Assembly (NCBI RefSeq): GCF_001695625.1
Contig: NZ_MBPN01000005.1
Location: 1 to 64,000 of the forward strand
Direction: 5' to 3'
From: Pseudomonas defluvii
GTDB lineage: Bacteria; Pseudomonadota; Gammaproteobacteria; Pseudomonadales; Pseudomonadaceae
DNA length: 64,000 bases
In this document: positions 39,417 through 48,825 of the stretch, in pieces
How positions within the stretch are numbered: position 1 is the first letter of the stretch
How the letters are laid out: each line of letters begins with the position of its first letter
The notes under the pieces: generated by a model
Told to the model about the DNA's origin: nothing
The model's input: the letters and a program-made list of their open reading frames with translations, nothing else
Databases searched by the model: none
Program-made: the position numbers and the translations under genes

Positions 39417-41498
39417 TCAGAAACTCAGGTCGACTTTGGTCCAGAACGTACGGCCCGGCTCGTTGATCGCTTGTGGGTCATTGGCCGGATAACCGAAGCC
39501 GGCGTTACCCGCCAGGTTCAGGTGTTCGGCGTAGGCTTTGTCGAACAGGTTGTCGACGCCCGTGCTGAGCTTGAGGTTCTTGTTCACGCGGTAAGCGCCG
39601 TTGAGCGAGAACACGCCGAAGCCCCCACTCTTTTCATAGTCCTTGCCGACCACGTTGCCTTTGTTTTCATCAATGCGGTTCTGCGCCGCTACCACGCGCC
39701 ACAGCGCGCCGGCACTCCAGTCATCGCGACTGTAGGTCAGGCCCAGGCGGCTTTCCAACGGAGGCATTTGTGGCAGGGCTGCGCCATCGCTGCTGTTCTT
39801 GCCCCAGGCGTAGGCCAGGGTGGCATCGGCCTTCCAGTTGGAGGTCAGCTTGTAGGCGGCACCGAGCTCACCGCCCATGATCCGTGCATCGATGTTCTGG
39901 GCCTGGGAGCTGTTCTGGGTGTAGTCGAACAGGATGTAGTCGCGCACCTGGCCAACATAACCGGAGGCCCAGGCCTCGACCACGTCGGTCTGGTACTGGA
40001 TACCGAAGTCGAGCTGGGTGGTTTTCTCTGGCTTGATCGCGTCGAAGGCATTCACCGAGCCGTCAGGGCCGGATTTGGGCGAGAACAATTCCCAGTAGTC
40101 CGGGAAGCGCTGGGCATGCCCGAGGCCGATGTAGGTGGTAGCCGGGATGGCCGCGAGGTCGTGCTCATAGCGTACAAAACCGCTGGGCAGGGTGTCGGCA
40201 CGGGTGTCACCGTAGGTGGGGTTGGGCCGCGGCATCATGCCTGAGGTGGTCTTGCGATAGTCTTTGGCCGAGGCGCGGTCCAGGCGTGCGCCGGTGATCA
40301 GCCGATCCTGCTGGGTGGTTTCCCAGGTCAGTTCACCAAACACGCCGTAGTTGTGGAAGTCGGCATCTTTGGTCCACGGTTTGTCTTTGTGTGCATCGAT
40401 GCCCATGCCGCCACGTTGGCGGTGTTCGTTGGTCTGCGCATCGATACCGCTGATCAGCTTCACGTCGGCCCAGCGCCAGGTCGCCTTGATCCGCGCACCC
40501 ATCGTGCGGCGGTCGACGTTGCTGACCATCGGCCCGGCCATCATGCCGCTGGTGGGCGGTGTACGCAGGCTGTAGTTATCCATCACGTGATCGGCGTAGT
40601 TGTAGTAGACCTGCGCTTCGACCTTGTCGAGCACGTCGCCAAGGTTGGATTTCTCGAAGCGCAGGCCCAGGCTTTCGCGTTTGAACTGCGACCCGTCCAT
40701 GCCTCGCCCGGCATACCGCGCTTCACCGTCGCCCTTTCCGGCGGTCAGCTCCAGCAGGGTATCGGCGTCTGGCGTCCAGCCGAGGGCGACGTCGCCGTTC
40801 CACTTGTCCCAGCGGGACGGCACCGTATCGCCGTTACCATCCTCGTAGTCATCCGAGTGCGATTGGTTGCCGATGACACGTACATAGCCCAACTGGCCGC
40901 CTGCCGCCGCGTCCAGCACCTTGTCGAAGCGGCCGTTGGAGCCAGCCAGCACGCTGGCGTTGACTCGGCTGCCAAGCTCGCCGAATTGCTCGGGCTCGCG
41001 CTCGAAAAGGATGGTTCCTGCTGATGCGCCCGGCCCCCAGAGGACGGTCTGCGGGCCTTTGATCACGGTCAGGCGATCGTAGGTTTCCGGTGCGATGTAG
41101 GACGTCGGCGCATCCATACGGTTTGGGCAGGCGCCGAGCATTACGCCGCCGTTGGTGAGGATGTTCAGGCGTGAGCCGAACATGCCGCGCAGCACCGGGT
41201 CGCCGTTGGTGCCGCCTGCGCGAATGGCGGAGAACCCGGGGATGGTCTTCAGGTAGTCGGCACCGTCGCTGGCGGGTACGGGCTGGCGAGGGTCCTTGGG
41301 GTTGGTGACCACGGTCAGCGGTGAACTGGGCGCCACAGCGGTGATGACCGTGGGGCTCAGTTCGGCTGGGTCTTGAGTGTGGTTCTCATGGCCTTGCTCG
41401 GCGGCCAGGATGAACGGGCTGAGCAGGGAGCCACAGGCCACGGCGATAGTGCCGCGCAGGGACAGACGAAACATAGCGGTGCAGCCAGACATAATCAT
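39417..41498 (-). CDS. oprC: TonB-dependent copper receptor OprC
   Basis: A 693-residue outer-membrane receptor with a signal peptide (to about residue 33), a TonB-box-like segment (PTVITAVAP), the plug domain, and a 22-strand barrel ending in the aromatic WTKVDLSF. The OprC copper site is recognisable: Cys124 and Met128 in GACPNRMD (the CxxxM motif) and His304 and Met306 in DHVMD (HxM). OprC imports copper and is repressed by it. It heads the last part of a same-strand block: DUF2946, PCu(A)C, DUF2946, oprC, PepSY. The start could also be Met9. Confidence 0.95.
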   Translation of the reverse strand: MIMSGCTAMFRLSLRGTIAVACGSLLSPFILAAEQGHENHTQDPAELSPTVITAVAPSSPLTVVTNPKDPRQPVPASDGADYLKTIPGFSAIRAGGTNGDPVLRGMFGSRLNILTNGGVMLGACPNRMDAPTSYIAPETYDRLTVIKGPQTVLWGPGASAGTILFEREPEQFGELGSRVNASVLAGSNGRFDKVLDAAAGGQLGYVRVIGNQSHSDDYEDGNGDTVPSRWDKWNGDVALGWTPDADTLLELTAGKGDGEARYAGRGMDGSQFKRESLGLRFEKSNLGDVLDKVEAQVYYNYADHVMDNYSLRTPPTSGMMAGPMVSNVDRRTMGARIKATWRWADVKLISGIDAQTNEHRQRGGMGIDAHKDKPWTKDADFHNYGVFGELTWETTQQDRLITGARLDRASAKDYRKTTSGMMPRPNPTYGDTRADTLPSGFVRYEHDLAAIPATTYIGLGHAQRFPDYWELFSPKSGPDGSVNAFDAIKPEKTTQLDFGIQYQTDVVEAWASGYVGQVRDYILFDYTQNSSQAQNIDARIMGGELGAAYKLTSNWKADATLAYAWGKNSSDGAALPQMPPLESRLGLTYSRDDWSAGALWRVVAAQNRIDENKGNVVGKDYEKSGGFGVFSLNGAYRVNKNLKLSTGVDNLFDKAYAEHLNLAGNAGFGYPANDPQAINEPGRTFWTKVDLSF

Positions 41499-41572
41499 TC
41501 CAACGTTTTTCAGTCAAAGGCAGATGTCGACCTTCGGGCAGACGCCCGGGCCGAGTTCGATAACAAGTGGGT

Positions 41573-41977
41573 TCAGACTGAAAACGAGGTAGGCGGAGCG
41601 CGGGTTCGAGCGCCGGGGAAGATCGCTTGGCGGGCATGGCCTTGGCGAGGCTGGACGATCAGCCCTGTGCTGGCCGGTGTGACGGTGCTGTCCAGCAGGC
41701 TGTGCGTCTGGGGCAGGGCCGGGCAGTGGAAGAACAGGCTGCAGTAGCCGCACTTCTCCCACAGGACGTGCAGTGACGGTGAGGCCTTGTGTGCGCTGGT
41801 CGCCTGAGCACCCTCGTGACAGGCCATCTCCATGCCCGCAGGCATGGAGGCACGATGATCCATCGGCATCGACTGAGAAATCAGTGGGCCGATGAAGATC
41901 ATCAACATGGCGAACAGGCTCAGCCAGCTGCCGCGAGGTGATGCGGGCCGGATCTGGCGTTGGCGCAAGGTGCTCAT
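41573..41977 (-). CDS. DUF2946 domain protein
   Basis: A 134-residue protein with one N-terminal membrane segment (GSWLSLFAMLMIFIGPLIS) and the DUF2946 features: MDH and MEMACH metal-ligand-like residues followed by CGYCSLFFHCPAL. The pattern of His, Met and Cys suggests copper binding at the membrane or in the periplasm; this is inferred from context in a copper cluster, as the family function is unknown to me. A second member lies at 42514. The spacing to the PCu(A)C gene is 19 bases. Confidence 0.85.
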   Translation of the reverse strand: MSTLRQRQIRPASPRGSWLSLFAMLMIFIGPLISQSMPMDHRASMPAGMEMACHEGAQATSAHKASPSLHVLWEKCGYCSLFFHCPALPQTHSLLDSTVTPASTGLIVQPRQGHARQAIFPGARTRAPPTSFSV

Positions 41978-41996
41978 CGCGGGGACGCGTCAGCGA

Positions 41997-42467
41997 TCAA
42001 TGGCTGTGGGCAGCCTCTTCGGGCGGCTGCTTCTGTACCGCGACCTCAACCGTGATATCGCCGGCTTTCTCAAAATGCAGTGTGAGTGGAAAGCGCTTGC
42101 CGTCGCGCAGCAGGCTGCGGTCCTTGGGTTGCATGAGCATGACGTGATAGGCGCCAGGGGCGAAGACCAGGTCGCTGCCGGCGGGAACGACGACGCTAGG
42201 CACCTGCTGCATCTTCATCAGGCCGTCCTTCATCAGGTGCTCGTGCAGCTCGGCATTGTCGCTGATGGGGGAGGCGACGCTGAGTAGGCGGTCGGCGTTG
42301 TTGCCCTTGTTGTGAACAACGAAATAGGCCGCCACATTGGGCGCGTTGGGCGGTAGTTCTTGCGACCATGGGTGCGCGATGTGCAGATCGCCCTTAGTGT
42401 ATTCATGGGCGTTGGCAAACGTCACCGGCAGCAACAGGGCGGCCAGGGCAAAGGCTTTCAATAGCAT
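41997..42467 (-). CDS. periplasmic copper chaperone PCu(A)C
   Basis: A 156-residue protein with a signal peptide (LLKAFALAALLLPVTFANA) and the DUF461/PCu(A)C fold. The copper-binding H(M)-x10-M-x21-H-x-M pattern is visible: AELHEHLMKDGLMKMQQV, then GAYHVMLM. Such proteins deliver Cu(I) to the CuA site of cytochrome oxidase or buffer copper in the periplasm. Start ATG 42467 follows GGAG; an upstream in-frame start at 42605 is not supported. It lies between two DUF2946 genes. Confidence 0.93.
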   Translation of the reverse strand: MLLKAFALAALLLPVTFANAHEYTKGDLHIAHPWSQELPPNAPNVAAYFVVHNKGNNADRLLSVASPISDNAELHEHLMKDGLMKMQQVPSVVVPAGSDLVFAPGAYHVMLMQPKDRSLLRDGKRFPLTLHFEKAGDITVEVAVQKQPPEEAAHSH

Positions 42468-42513
42468 GGTAGTTCTCCAGTCGATTCGGTTTCGCAACGG
42501 ATAGCGTAGAGAA

Positions 42514-42900
42514 TCAAACCAGAGGTGGGGCACGAGGATTGAGGGCGGGCCACAATTGCCGCGGTGTTGGCTGAAGCGTGCTGAACAGGGGTTGCGGTAT
42601 GCCAAACGCCTGTTCGGGCAACAGCAGTCGCGGTGCTTGTGCCGGTAGCGCCAGCACGGGTGCCGATCCGGAGCAGCACCAGCAGTGCTGCATCACGGAA
42701 TGATCGTCATTCGCCGGCCCGGGCTCGGTCTGGCCCAGCGAAATCGCTACCAACTGCGTACCGCTGCCAGAGCAGAACGCCCCCCAGAGCAGTTGCTCGG
42801 CTTGCCCCTTGGGGGCTGCCGCAGACAACGGCATCGCCAGCATGTTCACCAATACGGCGATGCAGGCGATCCAGGCATAGGCAAGCCGTTGTCGTGGCAT
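42514..42900 (-). CDS. DUF2946 domain protein, first gene of the copper block
   Basis: A 128-residue protein with an N-terminal membrane or signal segment (YAWIACIAVLVNMLAMPLSAAA) and a Cys-His cluster (SVMQHCWCCSGSAP) with an upstream WGAFCSGSGTQLV. It is a DUF2946 member, distinct from the copy at 41573. It is the promoter-proximal gene; TATACT at 42949-42954 on the minus strand is a possible -10. The function is unknown; metal handling is likely from its residues and neighbours. Confidence 0.83.
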   Translation of the reverse strand: MPRQRLAYAWIACIAVLVNMLAMPLSAAAPKGQAEQLLWGAFCSGSGTQLVAISLGQTEPGPANDDHSVMQHCWCCSGSAPVLALPAQAPRLLLPEQAFGIPQPLFSTLQPTPRQLWPALNPRAPPLV

Positions 42901-42962
42901 GGAAAGATCCGGTCAGGAATCGTGAGTGTTGGCCATTTAGCCAGAAGTGCCAGTATAAGTAC

Positions 42963-43016
42963 AAAAGCCCGGGTGCGATGAAGTGCCGCAGGCTGAGCCT
43001 GCCGGACTGACCGGGC
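42963..43016 (-). terminator. terminator after cobK
   Basis: On the minus strand GCCCGG (43016-43011) pairs with CCGGGC (42972-42967), followed by TTTTGT. Inside is a second stem, GCAGGC with GCCTGC (42988-43002). It immediately follows the cobK stop, so it probably ends the cobL-cbiD-cobK transcript before the copper block. Confidence 0.6.
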
Positions 43017-43018
43017 GT

Positions 43019-43735
43019 TTAACGCAGCGCCTCCAGCAATGCCTGTGTCGACCAGAACAGGCGGTCTGCCTCCGGCAATGCCGGGCGCTTGAGAATCAAC
43101 ACCGGCACCCCGCGCTCGCGCGCCACGTCCAGTTTGGGCTCGGTGGCGCTGCTGCCACTGTTCTTGCTGATCAGCACGTCGATCTGCCGACGCTCAAACA
43201 AGGCACGTTCGTCGTCGATGCAGAACGGCCCGCGTGCACCGATGATTTCGCAGTGCTCGTTGCCAAGGCAGCTCTCCAGTGCGCGCAGGGTCCAGAATTG
43301 CTGGGACGGTATCTCGTCCAGGTGCTGCAACGGCTCGCGGCCCAGGGTGAACAGCGGGCGCTGGAAGGGGGCCAGCGCCTGCATCAGTTCGCCCCAGTCG
43401 GCCACTTCACGCCAGTCATCTCCAGGTTGTGCTTGCCAGGCCGTGCGACGCAGTGCCCAGCACGGAATGCCCACCTGCTTGGCCGCGAGAACCGCGTTGT
43501 GGCTGATTTGTGCGGCGTACGGGTGTGTGGCGTCGATCAGCAGGCGGATGCCTTCTGCCTGTAGGTACGCCGCCAGACCTTGTGCGCCGCCGTACCCGCC
43601 AACGCGCACCTGGCAGGGCAGATCCTGTGGCACGCGCCCAACCCCCGCCAGGCTGTAGACGTGCTCGGGGCCCAGTTGACGCGCTATGGCCAAGGCTTCG
43701 GTGACGCCTCCGAGCAGCAGGATACGTGGGCTCAT
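43019..43735 (-). CDS. cobK: precorrin-6A reductase
   Basis: A 238-residue CobK/CbiJ reductase, which uses NADPH to reduce precorrin-6A to dihydro-precorrin-6. It opens [18 protein letters not shown] and contains [16 protein letters not shown] and [26 protein letters not shown], all typical of the family. Start ATG 43735 overlaps the cbiD stop by 4 bases. It is the last gene of cobL-cbiD-cobK and is followed by a terminator-like stem. Confidence 0.95.
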   Translation of the reverse strand: MSPRILLLGGVTEALAIARQLGPEHVYSLAGVGRVPQDLPCQVRVGGYGGAQGLAAYLQAEGIRLLIDATHPYAAQISHNAVLAAKQVGIPCWALRRTAWQAQPGDDWREVADWGELMQALAPFQRPLFTLGREPLQHLDEIPSQQFWTLRALESCLGNEHCEIIGARGPFCIDDERALFERRQIDVLISKNSGSSATEPKLDVARERGVPVLILKRPALPEADRLFWSTQALLEALR

Positions 43736-44826
43736 TGCACACCCGCCTGGCCGACAATGCCGCCTTGGCGGTCGATGGCGAAGACTTCCACCTGCACCTG
43801 GGGTGGGACGATGGTTTGCGCGAAGGCCCGGGCATGAGCGCAGACGGCATCGCCCAAGGCTACGCCCGCCGCGTGAGCCAGCGCTAGCGCCTGCTGGCTG
43901 GTGTTGGCCTGGATGATGGCCGCCTGTAGCTCGGCGTCGGCACCAATGGCAGCGGCCCACCCGGCCAACTGTGGCAGGTCGATACTGGAGTGGCGGCTGT
44001 GCAGGTCCATGTGCCCGGCGGCCAGCTTGCTGATCTTGCCGAACCCCCCGCAGATACTCAGCTTGTCCACAGGCACCTTGCGCAGGTGCTTGAGCACCGC
44101 ACCGACGAAGTCGCCCATTTCGATCAGGGCGATTTCCGGCAAGTTGTAGTACTGGCGCATGGTGTCTTCACTGGCATTGCCGGTGCAGGCTGCGATGTGC
44201 AGGTAACCGTTGGTTCTGGCGACATCGATGCCTTGATGAATCGAGGCGATGTAGGCTGCGCAGGAAAACGGTCGGACGATGCCGCTGGTACCGAGAATCG
44301 ACAGCCCGCCGAGAATCCCCAGGCGTGGGTTCATGGTTTTCAAGGCGAGGTTTTCGCCATCGCGGACATTCACAGTCACTTCAAACCCTCCGGCGTAGGC
44401 GGCTTCCTCTGCCAGCCGTTGCAGGTGTTCAGTCATCATCTTCCGAGGCACAGGATTGATGGCTGGCTCGCCCACCGCCAGCACCAGCCCGGGGCGGGTC
44501 ACGGTGCCGACGCCGCTGCCCGCGACAAACCGTACGCCCGGCTGTGCTTGCAGGCGAACGCGGCTGTAGAGCAGCGCACCGTGGGTGACATCCGGGTCGT
44601 CACCGGCATCCTTGAGGGTTCCCGCTTCGGCGCCATCGTCGAGCAAACGGCAGAACTCCAGGCGCATCTGCACGACCTTGCCCTTGGGCAGGGTGATCTG
44701 CACCGCATCACTGGCTTGCCCCGTCAGCAACAGGCGAGCCGCCGCCAGGCTGGTGGCTGTGGCGCAGCTACCGGTGGTCAGGCCACTGCGCAGTGGCGCG
44801 GGTTGTTCGGCCGTTTCGTCACGCAT
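43732..44826 (-). CDS. cbiD: cobalt-precorrin-5B (C1)-methyltransferase CbiD
   Basis: A 364-residue CbiD protein, with [22 protein letters not shown] near the start, [22 protein letters not shown] and [19 protein letters not shown]. CbiD methylates C1 during ring contraction in the cobalt-early route; pseudomonads and some other aerobes have it where CobF would be expected. Start ATG 44826 overlaps cobL by 8 bases. Its presence with oxygen-dependent cobG makes this pathway a hybrid by gene content. Confidence 0.95.
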   Translation of the reverse strand: MRDETAEQPAPLRSGLTTGSCATATSLAAARLLLTGQASDAVQITLPKGKVVQMRLEFCRLLDDGAEAGTLKDAGDDPDVTHGALLYSRVRLQAQPGVRFVAGSGVGTVTRPGLVLAVGEPAINPVPRKMMTEHLQRLAEEAAYAGGFEVTVNVRDGENLALKTMNPRLGILGGLSILGTSGIVRPFSCAAYIASIHQGIDVARTNGYLHIAACTGNASEDTMRQYYNLPEIALIEMGDFVGAVLKHLRKVPVDKLSICGGFGKISKLAAGHMDLHSRHSSIDLPQLAGWAAAIGADAELQAAIIQANTSQQALALAHAAGVALGDAVCAHARAFAQTIVPPQVQVEVFAIDRQGGIVGQAGVQ

Positions 44827-46030
44827 CGAGGGGTTTGACCAGATCGAGCAGGGTAATGGGGAGCGCCTGGCGCCACGTGTCGAACTCACCCAGCGGCTGC
44901 GCCTGGGCGATGTGAATACGGGTCAGTTCGCCGCCGTGGCGCTCACGCCAGTCGGCCAGGGTGGCCTCACTTTGCAGGGTCACGGCGTTGGCGACCAGGC
45001 GGCCCCCGGGGCGCAACTGATTCCAGCAGTGCTGCAGCACACCCTCACGGGTGACACCGCCGCCGATGAAGATTGCATCGGGCTGCTCCAGGCCTGCCAG
45101 CGCGTGCGGTGCGCGCCCGCGGATCAGTTGCAGGCCGGGTACGCCGAGTGCATCGCGGTTGTGTTCAATCAGCTGTTGGCGGCCTTCGTCGGCCTCAATG
45201 GCCAGAGCCCGGCAACTGGGATGCGCGCGCATCCATTCGATGCCGATGGAGCCGCTGCCGGCGCCAACGTCCCAGAGCAGTTCGCCAGGTTGCGGGGCGA
45301 GCCGGGCGAGGGTGATGGCGCGTACATCGCGCTTGGTGATCTGGCCATCATGACGAAAGGCGGAATCCGGCAGGCCGGCCAAGGGCGACAGGCGCGGCGC
45401 GTCGGGGTCGGCCTGGCAGTCGATGGCAACGACATTCAGTGCTGCCACGTCCGGGTTGGACCAGGTATTGGCATGCCCTTCGTGTTGGCGCTCCAGCGGG
45501 CCACCCAAGTGCTCCAGCACCACCATGCGGCTGGCGCCAAAGCCTCGGGCACGCAGCAGTTCGGCCAGCGCTGCAGGGCTGCTGGCGTCGTTGCTCAGCA
45601 CCAGCAGGCGCTGACCGGTATAGAGGTGAGCGGCCACCGCGGCGACCGGGCGAGCGACGACCGAGAGGGTGACAACGTCTTGCAGCGGCCAGCCGAGCCG
45701 GGCCGCCGCCAGCGAACAGGAAGACGGTGCCGGTAGCACGGTCATTTCACTGGCCGTGACCTGACGTGCCAGGCTAGCGCCCACGCCATACAGCATGGGG
45801 TCGCCACTGGCCAATACACACACCGCTTCACCGCGCAGCGCCAACAACGGCGTCAAGGAAAACGGGCTAGGCCAGGGCTCGCGTTCAGCGCCGATGCAGC
45901 GTGGCAGCAAGGCCAACTGCCGTGGGCTGCCAAACACCCGCGCAGCGCCGAGCAGCGCCCTGCGGGCTTGCTTGCCGAGGCCGTTGAAGCCGTCTTCGCC
46001 GATTCCTACCAGGGTGAGCCAGGGGGCCAT
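44819..46030 (-). CDS. cobL: precorrin-6Y C5,15-methyltransferase (decarboxylating)
   Basis: A 403-residue bifunctional enzyme. The N-terminal half ([27 protein letters not shown]) is the CbiE-type tetrapyrrole methylase for C5; the C-terminal half ([50 protein letters not shown]) is the CbiT-type methylase that methylates C15 and decarboxylates the C12 side chain. It is the first gene of its operon and diverges from cobG. Confidence 0.96.
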   Translation of the reverse strand: MAPWLTLVGIGEDGFNGLGKQARRALLGAARVFGSPRQLALLPRCIGAEREPWPSPFSLTPLLALRGEAVCVLASGDPMLYGVGASLARQVTASEMTVLPAPSSCSLAAARLGWPLQDVVTLSVVARPVAAVAAHLYTGQRLLVLSNDASSPAALAELLRARGFGASRMVVLEHLGGPLERQHEGHANTWSNPDVAALNVVAIDCQADPDAPRLSPLAGLPDSAFRHDGQITKRDVRAITLARLAPQPGELLWDVGAGSGSIGIEWMRAHPSCRALAIEADEGRQQLIEHNRDALGVPGLQLIRGRAPHALAGLEQPDAIFIGGGVTREGVLQHCWNQLRPGGRLVANAVTLQSEATLADWRERHGGELTRIHIAQAQPLGEFDTWRQALPITLLDLVKPLDA

Positions 46031-46058
46031 GCCGCATCCTCTACACTGCCAATCCGAC

Positions 46059-46077
46059 CAGCAGGCTTATCCTGCTG
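46059..46077. repeat. perfect inverted repeat in the cobL-cobG divergent region
   Basis: CAGCAGG (46059-46065) and CCTGCTG (46071-46077) flank CTTAT, centred in the 116-base divergent intergenic region. It could be an operator acting on both cob operons. The region also has AT-rich -10-like sequences (CATAAT near 46093 on the plus strand; TATTAT on the minus strand). I see no B12-box or other cobalamin riboswitch signature. Confidence 0.45.
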
Positions 46078-46146
46078 CCGGACAAAGCAGGCATAATACC
46101 GCGCCTTCCAACGACCAGCGCCTTTTGACGATTATCGGGTGATCTT

Positions 46147-47475
46147 TTGAACGAGCTACAGCCGTCCCCTGCGTTACGCCCCTCGGCCTGTCCGGGGTTG
46201 TGGCGCATCGTCCAGGCGCTGGATGGCGGTATTTCCCGGATCAAGCTCAATGGCGGCGAAATCAGTGCCGGCCAGGCTGATGCGGTGGCCGAGGCGGCCG
46301 AGCGTTTTGCCATCGGAGTGATCGAGCTGACCAACCGCAGCAACCTGCAGATTCGCGGCATCGGCACCGAGCGCGACGCGTTGATTGCCTGTTTGCTCGC
46401 GGCGGGCCTGGGGCCGACCCAGATGGCCGGTGATGATGTGCGCAACCTGATGCTCAGCCCAACGGCGGGCCTGGACCGCGCCATGCTGTTCGATACCCGG
46501 CCATTGGCCCGGCAGATTCTCGATTCGTTGCAAAGCAGCCCACGTTTTCAGCAACTCTCACCCAAGTTCGCCGTGCAGCTGGATGGCGGTGAAGCGATGG
46601 CCATGCTCCGTCACCCTCATGACCTGTGGCTATCGGCACTGAGCCTGGAAGGTCAGCCCTGGCTGGCATTCGGGCTGGCAGGGTGCCCGAGTGAGGACGG
46701 CGCATTGGGCGCGGTGCCGTTGGCACAAGGGCATGCGCTGGTGCTGGCGGTACTGAACACCTTTCTTGATCTGGCTTCGCCTGAGCAGGCGCGTATGCGC
46801 CAGTTGTTGGCGACAATGGACGTGGAGGCGTTCGTTGCCCGTTTGCCCCTGACGCTACGGCGCGATGTTGCCGTTCGCCAGTGGCGCAGGGGCGTGGGTG
46901 ACCTTGCCCAGCCGCTGGGAGTCTACCCACAGCTTCAGCCTGATCATGCGGCCGTCTGTGCAGTGGCCCCATTGGGGCGGTTGAGTGTCGAGCAATTGCG
47001 TGGTGTTGCGCGGCTTGCGCGCGAGTGGGGTGACGGTAGCTTGCGCATGACGCCGTGGCAGGGTGTGCTGTTGCCGAACGTCGCCGTGGAGCAGGCCTCG
47101 GCGGCCGTGGCCGGTTTGAGCGCATTGGGGTTGCTGTGTGACGTGCGTGAACCCTTGGCCCGACTGGTCGCGTGCACCGGTTCGACGGGCTGCGCCAAGG
47201 CGCTGTCCGACACCAAGGGCGATGCCCAGCGGCTGGCCCCGCTGCTGTCCCGATCGGGAGCGCTTGGTGCTGTTCACCTCAGCGGCTGCCAGCGCTCCTG
47301 TGCCATGGCCCATGCCGCGCCAGCCACGCTGCTGGCCGTGGGCCCCGGTCATTACGACCTGTATTTTCACGACCCGGCGCAGCCGGGCCTGGGCGTCCTC
47401 AGCGGGCGCAATCTGACAATAGAAGAAGCGGGCGTTTATCTGGACACCCGCTTATGGAGCAACATCGATGATTGA
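46147..47475 (+). CDS. cobG: precorrin-3B synthase CobG
   Basis: A 442-residue iron-sulfur monooxygenase related to sulfite and nitrite reductases, which makes precorrin-3B using O2. The cluster cysteines are visible in ACTGSTGCAKALSDTKGDA and LSGCQRSCAMAHA (C-x5-C and C-x3-C). The gene seems to start with TTG at 46147; no in-frame ATG or GTG lies nearby, and the Shine-Dalgarno is weak. The stop overlaps cobH by 8 bases. The oxygen requirement fits an aerobic pseudomonad. Confidence 0.94.
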   Translation: MNELQPSPALRPSACPGLWRIVQALDGGISRIKLNGGEISAGQADAVAEAAERFAIGVIELTNRSNLQIRGIGTERDALIACLLAAGLGPTQMAGDDVRNLMLSPTAGLDRAMLFDTRPLARQILDSLQSSPRFQQLSPKFAVQLDGGEAMAMLRHPHDLWLSALSLEGQPWLAFGLAGCPSEDGALGAVPLAQGHALVLAVLNTFLDLASPEQARMRQLLATMDVEAFVARLPLTLRRDVAVRQWRRGVGDLAQPLGVYPQLQPDHAAVCAVAPLGRLSVEQLRGVARLAREWGDGSLRMTPWQGVLLPNVAVEQASAAVAGLSALGLLCDVREPLARLVACTGSTGCAKALSDTKGDAQRLAPLLSRSGALGAVHLSGCQRSCAMAHAAPATLLAVGPGHYDLYFHDPAQPGLGVLSGRNLTIEEAGVYLDTRLWSNIDD

Positions 47476-48094
47476 TTACATCCGCGACGGCCAGGAGATT
47501 TATCGCAACTCCTTCGCCATCATTCGCCAGGAAGCCCGTCTTGAGCGGATTCCGGCTGACCTGGAAAAGCTCGCGGTGCGGGTGATTCACGCGTGCGGCA
47601 TGGTCGAGGTGGTTGATGCCCTGCGTTTCTCCCCGGGTGCGGGCAAGGCCGGGCGCGATGCGCTGGCGGCGGGTGCGCCGATTCTCTGTGATGCGCGGAT
47701 GGTTGCCGAAGGCATTACCCGTGCGCGCCTGCCGGCTAACAACGAGGTGATCTGTACCCTCAAGGACGACAGCGTGCCGGACCTGGCCCGCGAGCTGGGC
47801 AACACCCGCTCGGCGGTGGCGCTGGAGCTGTGGCGCCCTTTCCTGGAAGGCAGTGTGGTGGTGATTGGCAATGCCCCCACCGCCTTGTTCTACCTGTTGG
47901 AAATGATTGATGCCGGGGCGCCCAAGCCCGCGCTGATCCTGGGGTTCCCGGTGGGCTTTGTCGGTGCTGCCGAGTCCAAGGCCATGCTCGCCGCTGATAG
48001 CCGTGGCGTGCCGTTTGTGATCGTCGAAGGCCGCCGTGGCGGCAGCGCCATGGCCGCAGCGGCGGTCAACGCCCTGGCCACGGAGGTGGAGTGA
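47468..48094 (+). CDS. cobH: precorrin-8X methylmutase
   Basis: A 208-residue enzyme that moves the C11 methyl group to C12, giving hydrogenobyrinate. The catalytic His is in [12 protein letters not shown]; other features are [23 protein letters not shown] and [13 protein letters not shown]. It overlaps cobG at the start and shares one base with cobI at the end (TGATG), so the cobGHIJ genes are translationally coupled. Confidence 0.97.
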   Translation: MIDYIRDGQEIYRNSFAIIRQEARLERIPADLEKLAVRVIHACGMVEVVDALRFSPGAGKAGRDALAAGAPILCDARMVAEGITRARLPANNEVICTLKDDSVPDLARELGNTRSAVALELWRPFLEGSVVVIGNAPTALFYLLEMIDAGAPKPALILGFPVGFVGAAESKAMLAADSRGVPFVIVEGRRGGSAMAAAAVNALATEVE

Positions 48095-48825
48095 TGCAGG
48101 CTCGTGGACGTTTGCTTGGCCTGGGCGTCGGCCCGGGTGATCCGGAGCTGATCACCGTCAAGGCCTTGCGCCTGCTGCGCGAGGCGCCGGTGGTGGCGTA
48201 CTTTGTTGCCAAGGGTAAGCGTGGCAACGCATTCGGCATTATCGAAGCGCATTTGCAGGATGCCCAGACCCTGTTGCCACTGGTCTATCCGGTGACCACC
48301 GAAGCACTGCCAGCGCCATTGTCCTATGAGCAGGTCATCAGCGATTTCTACGATCAGGCCAGCCTTGACGTGGCGGCGCACCTGGATGCCGGTCGCGATG
48401 TGGCAGTGATCTGCGAAGGCGATCCGTTCTTCTACGGCTCATACATGTACCTGCACGACCGCCTTGCCGAGCGTTACGACGCACAGGTGGTGCCGGGTGT
48501 CTGCTCGATGCTGGGCGGTGCTTCTGTGTTGGGCGCGCCGCTGGTGTATCGCAACCAGAGCCTGTCGGTTCTCTCGGGCGTGTTGCCACACGAAGAACTC
48601 AAGCGCCGCCTGGCCGATGCCGATGCGGCAGTGATCATGAAGCTGGGGCGCAACTTCCCCAAGGTCCGTCAGGTGCTGAGCGAACTGGGGCTGGCCGAGC
48701 GTGCGTTGTATGTCGAGCGGGCGACCATGGCCAATCAGAAGATCGTCGCGCTGGATGAGGTCGACCCGCAATCGTCACCTTATTTCTCGCTGATTATCGT
48801 GCCGGGTGAGAGGTGGCAAGGGTGA
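48094..48825 (+). CDS. cobI: precorrin-2 C20-methyltransferase
   Basis: A 243-residue tetrapyrrole methylase, with [23 protein letters not shown], the SAM-binding [16 protein letters not shown], and [21 protein letters not shown] choose ATG 48094, which overlaps the cobH stop by one base; a GTG three bases earlier is possible. The stop overlaps cobJ in the same manner. Confidence 0.97.
   Translation: MQARGRLLGLGVGPGDPELITVKALRLLREAPVVAYFVAKGKRGNAFGIIEAHLQDAQTLLPLVYPVTTEALPAPLSYEQVISDFYDQASLDVAAHLDAGRDVAVICEGDPFFYGSYMYLHDRLAERYDAQVVPGVCSMLGGASVLGAPLVYRNQSLSVLSGVLPHEELKRRLADADAAVIMKLGRNFPKVRQVLSELGLAERALYVERATMANQKIVALDEVDPQSSPYFSLIIVPGERWQG

Noticed and set aside
46031..46146. Possible cobalamin riboswitch between cobL and cobG
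   Set aside because: The divergent gap is only 116 bases, too short for a typical B12 riboswitch in either direction, and I see no B12-box.
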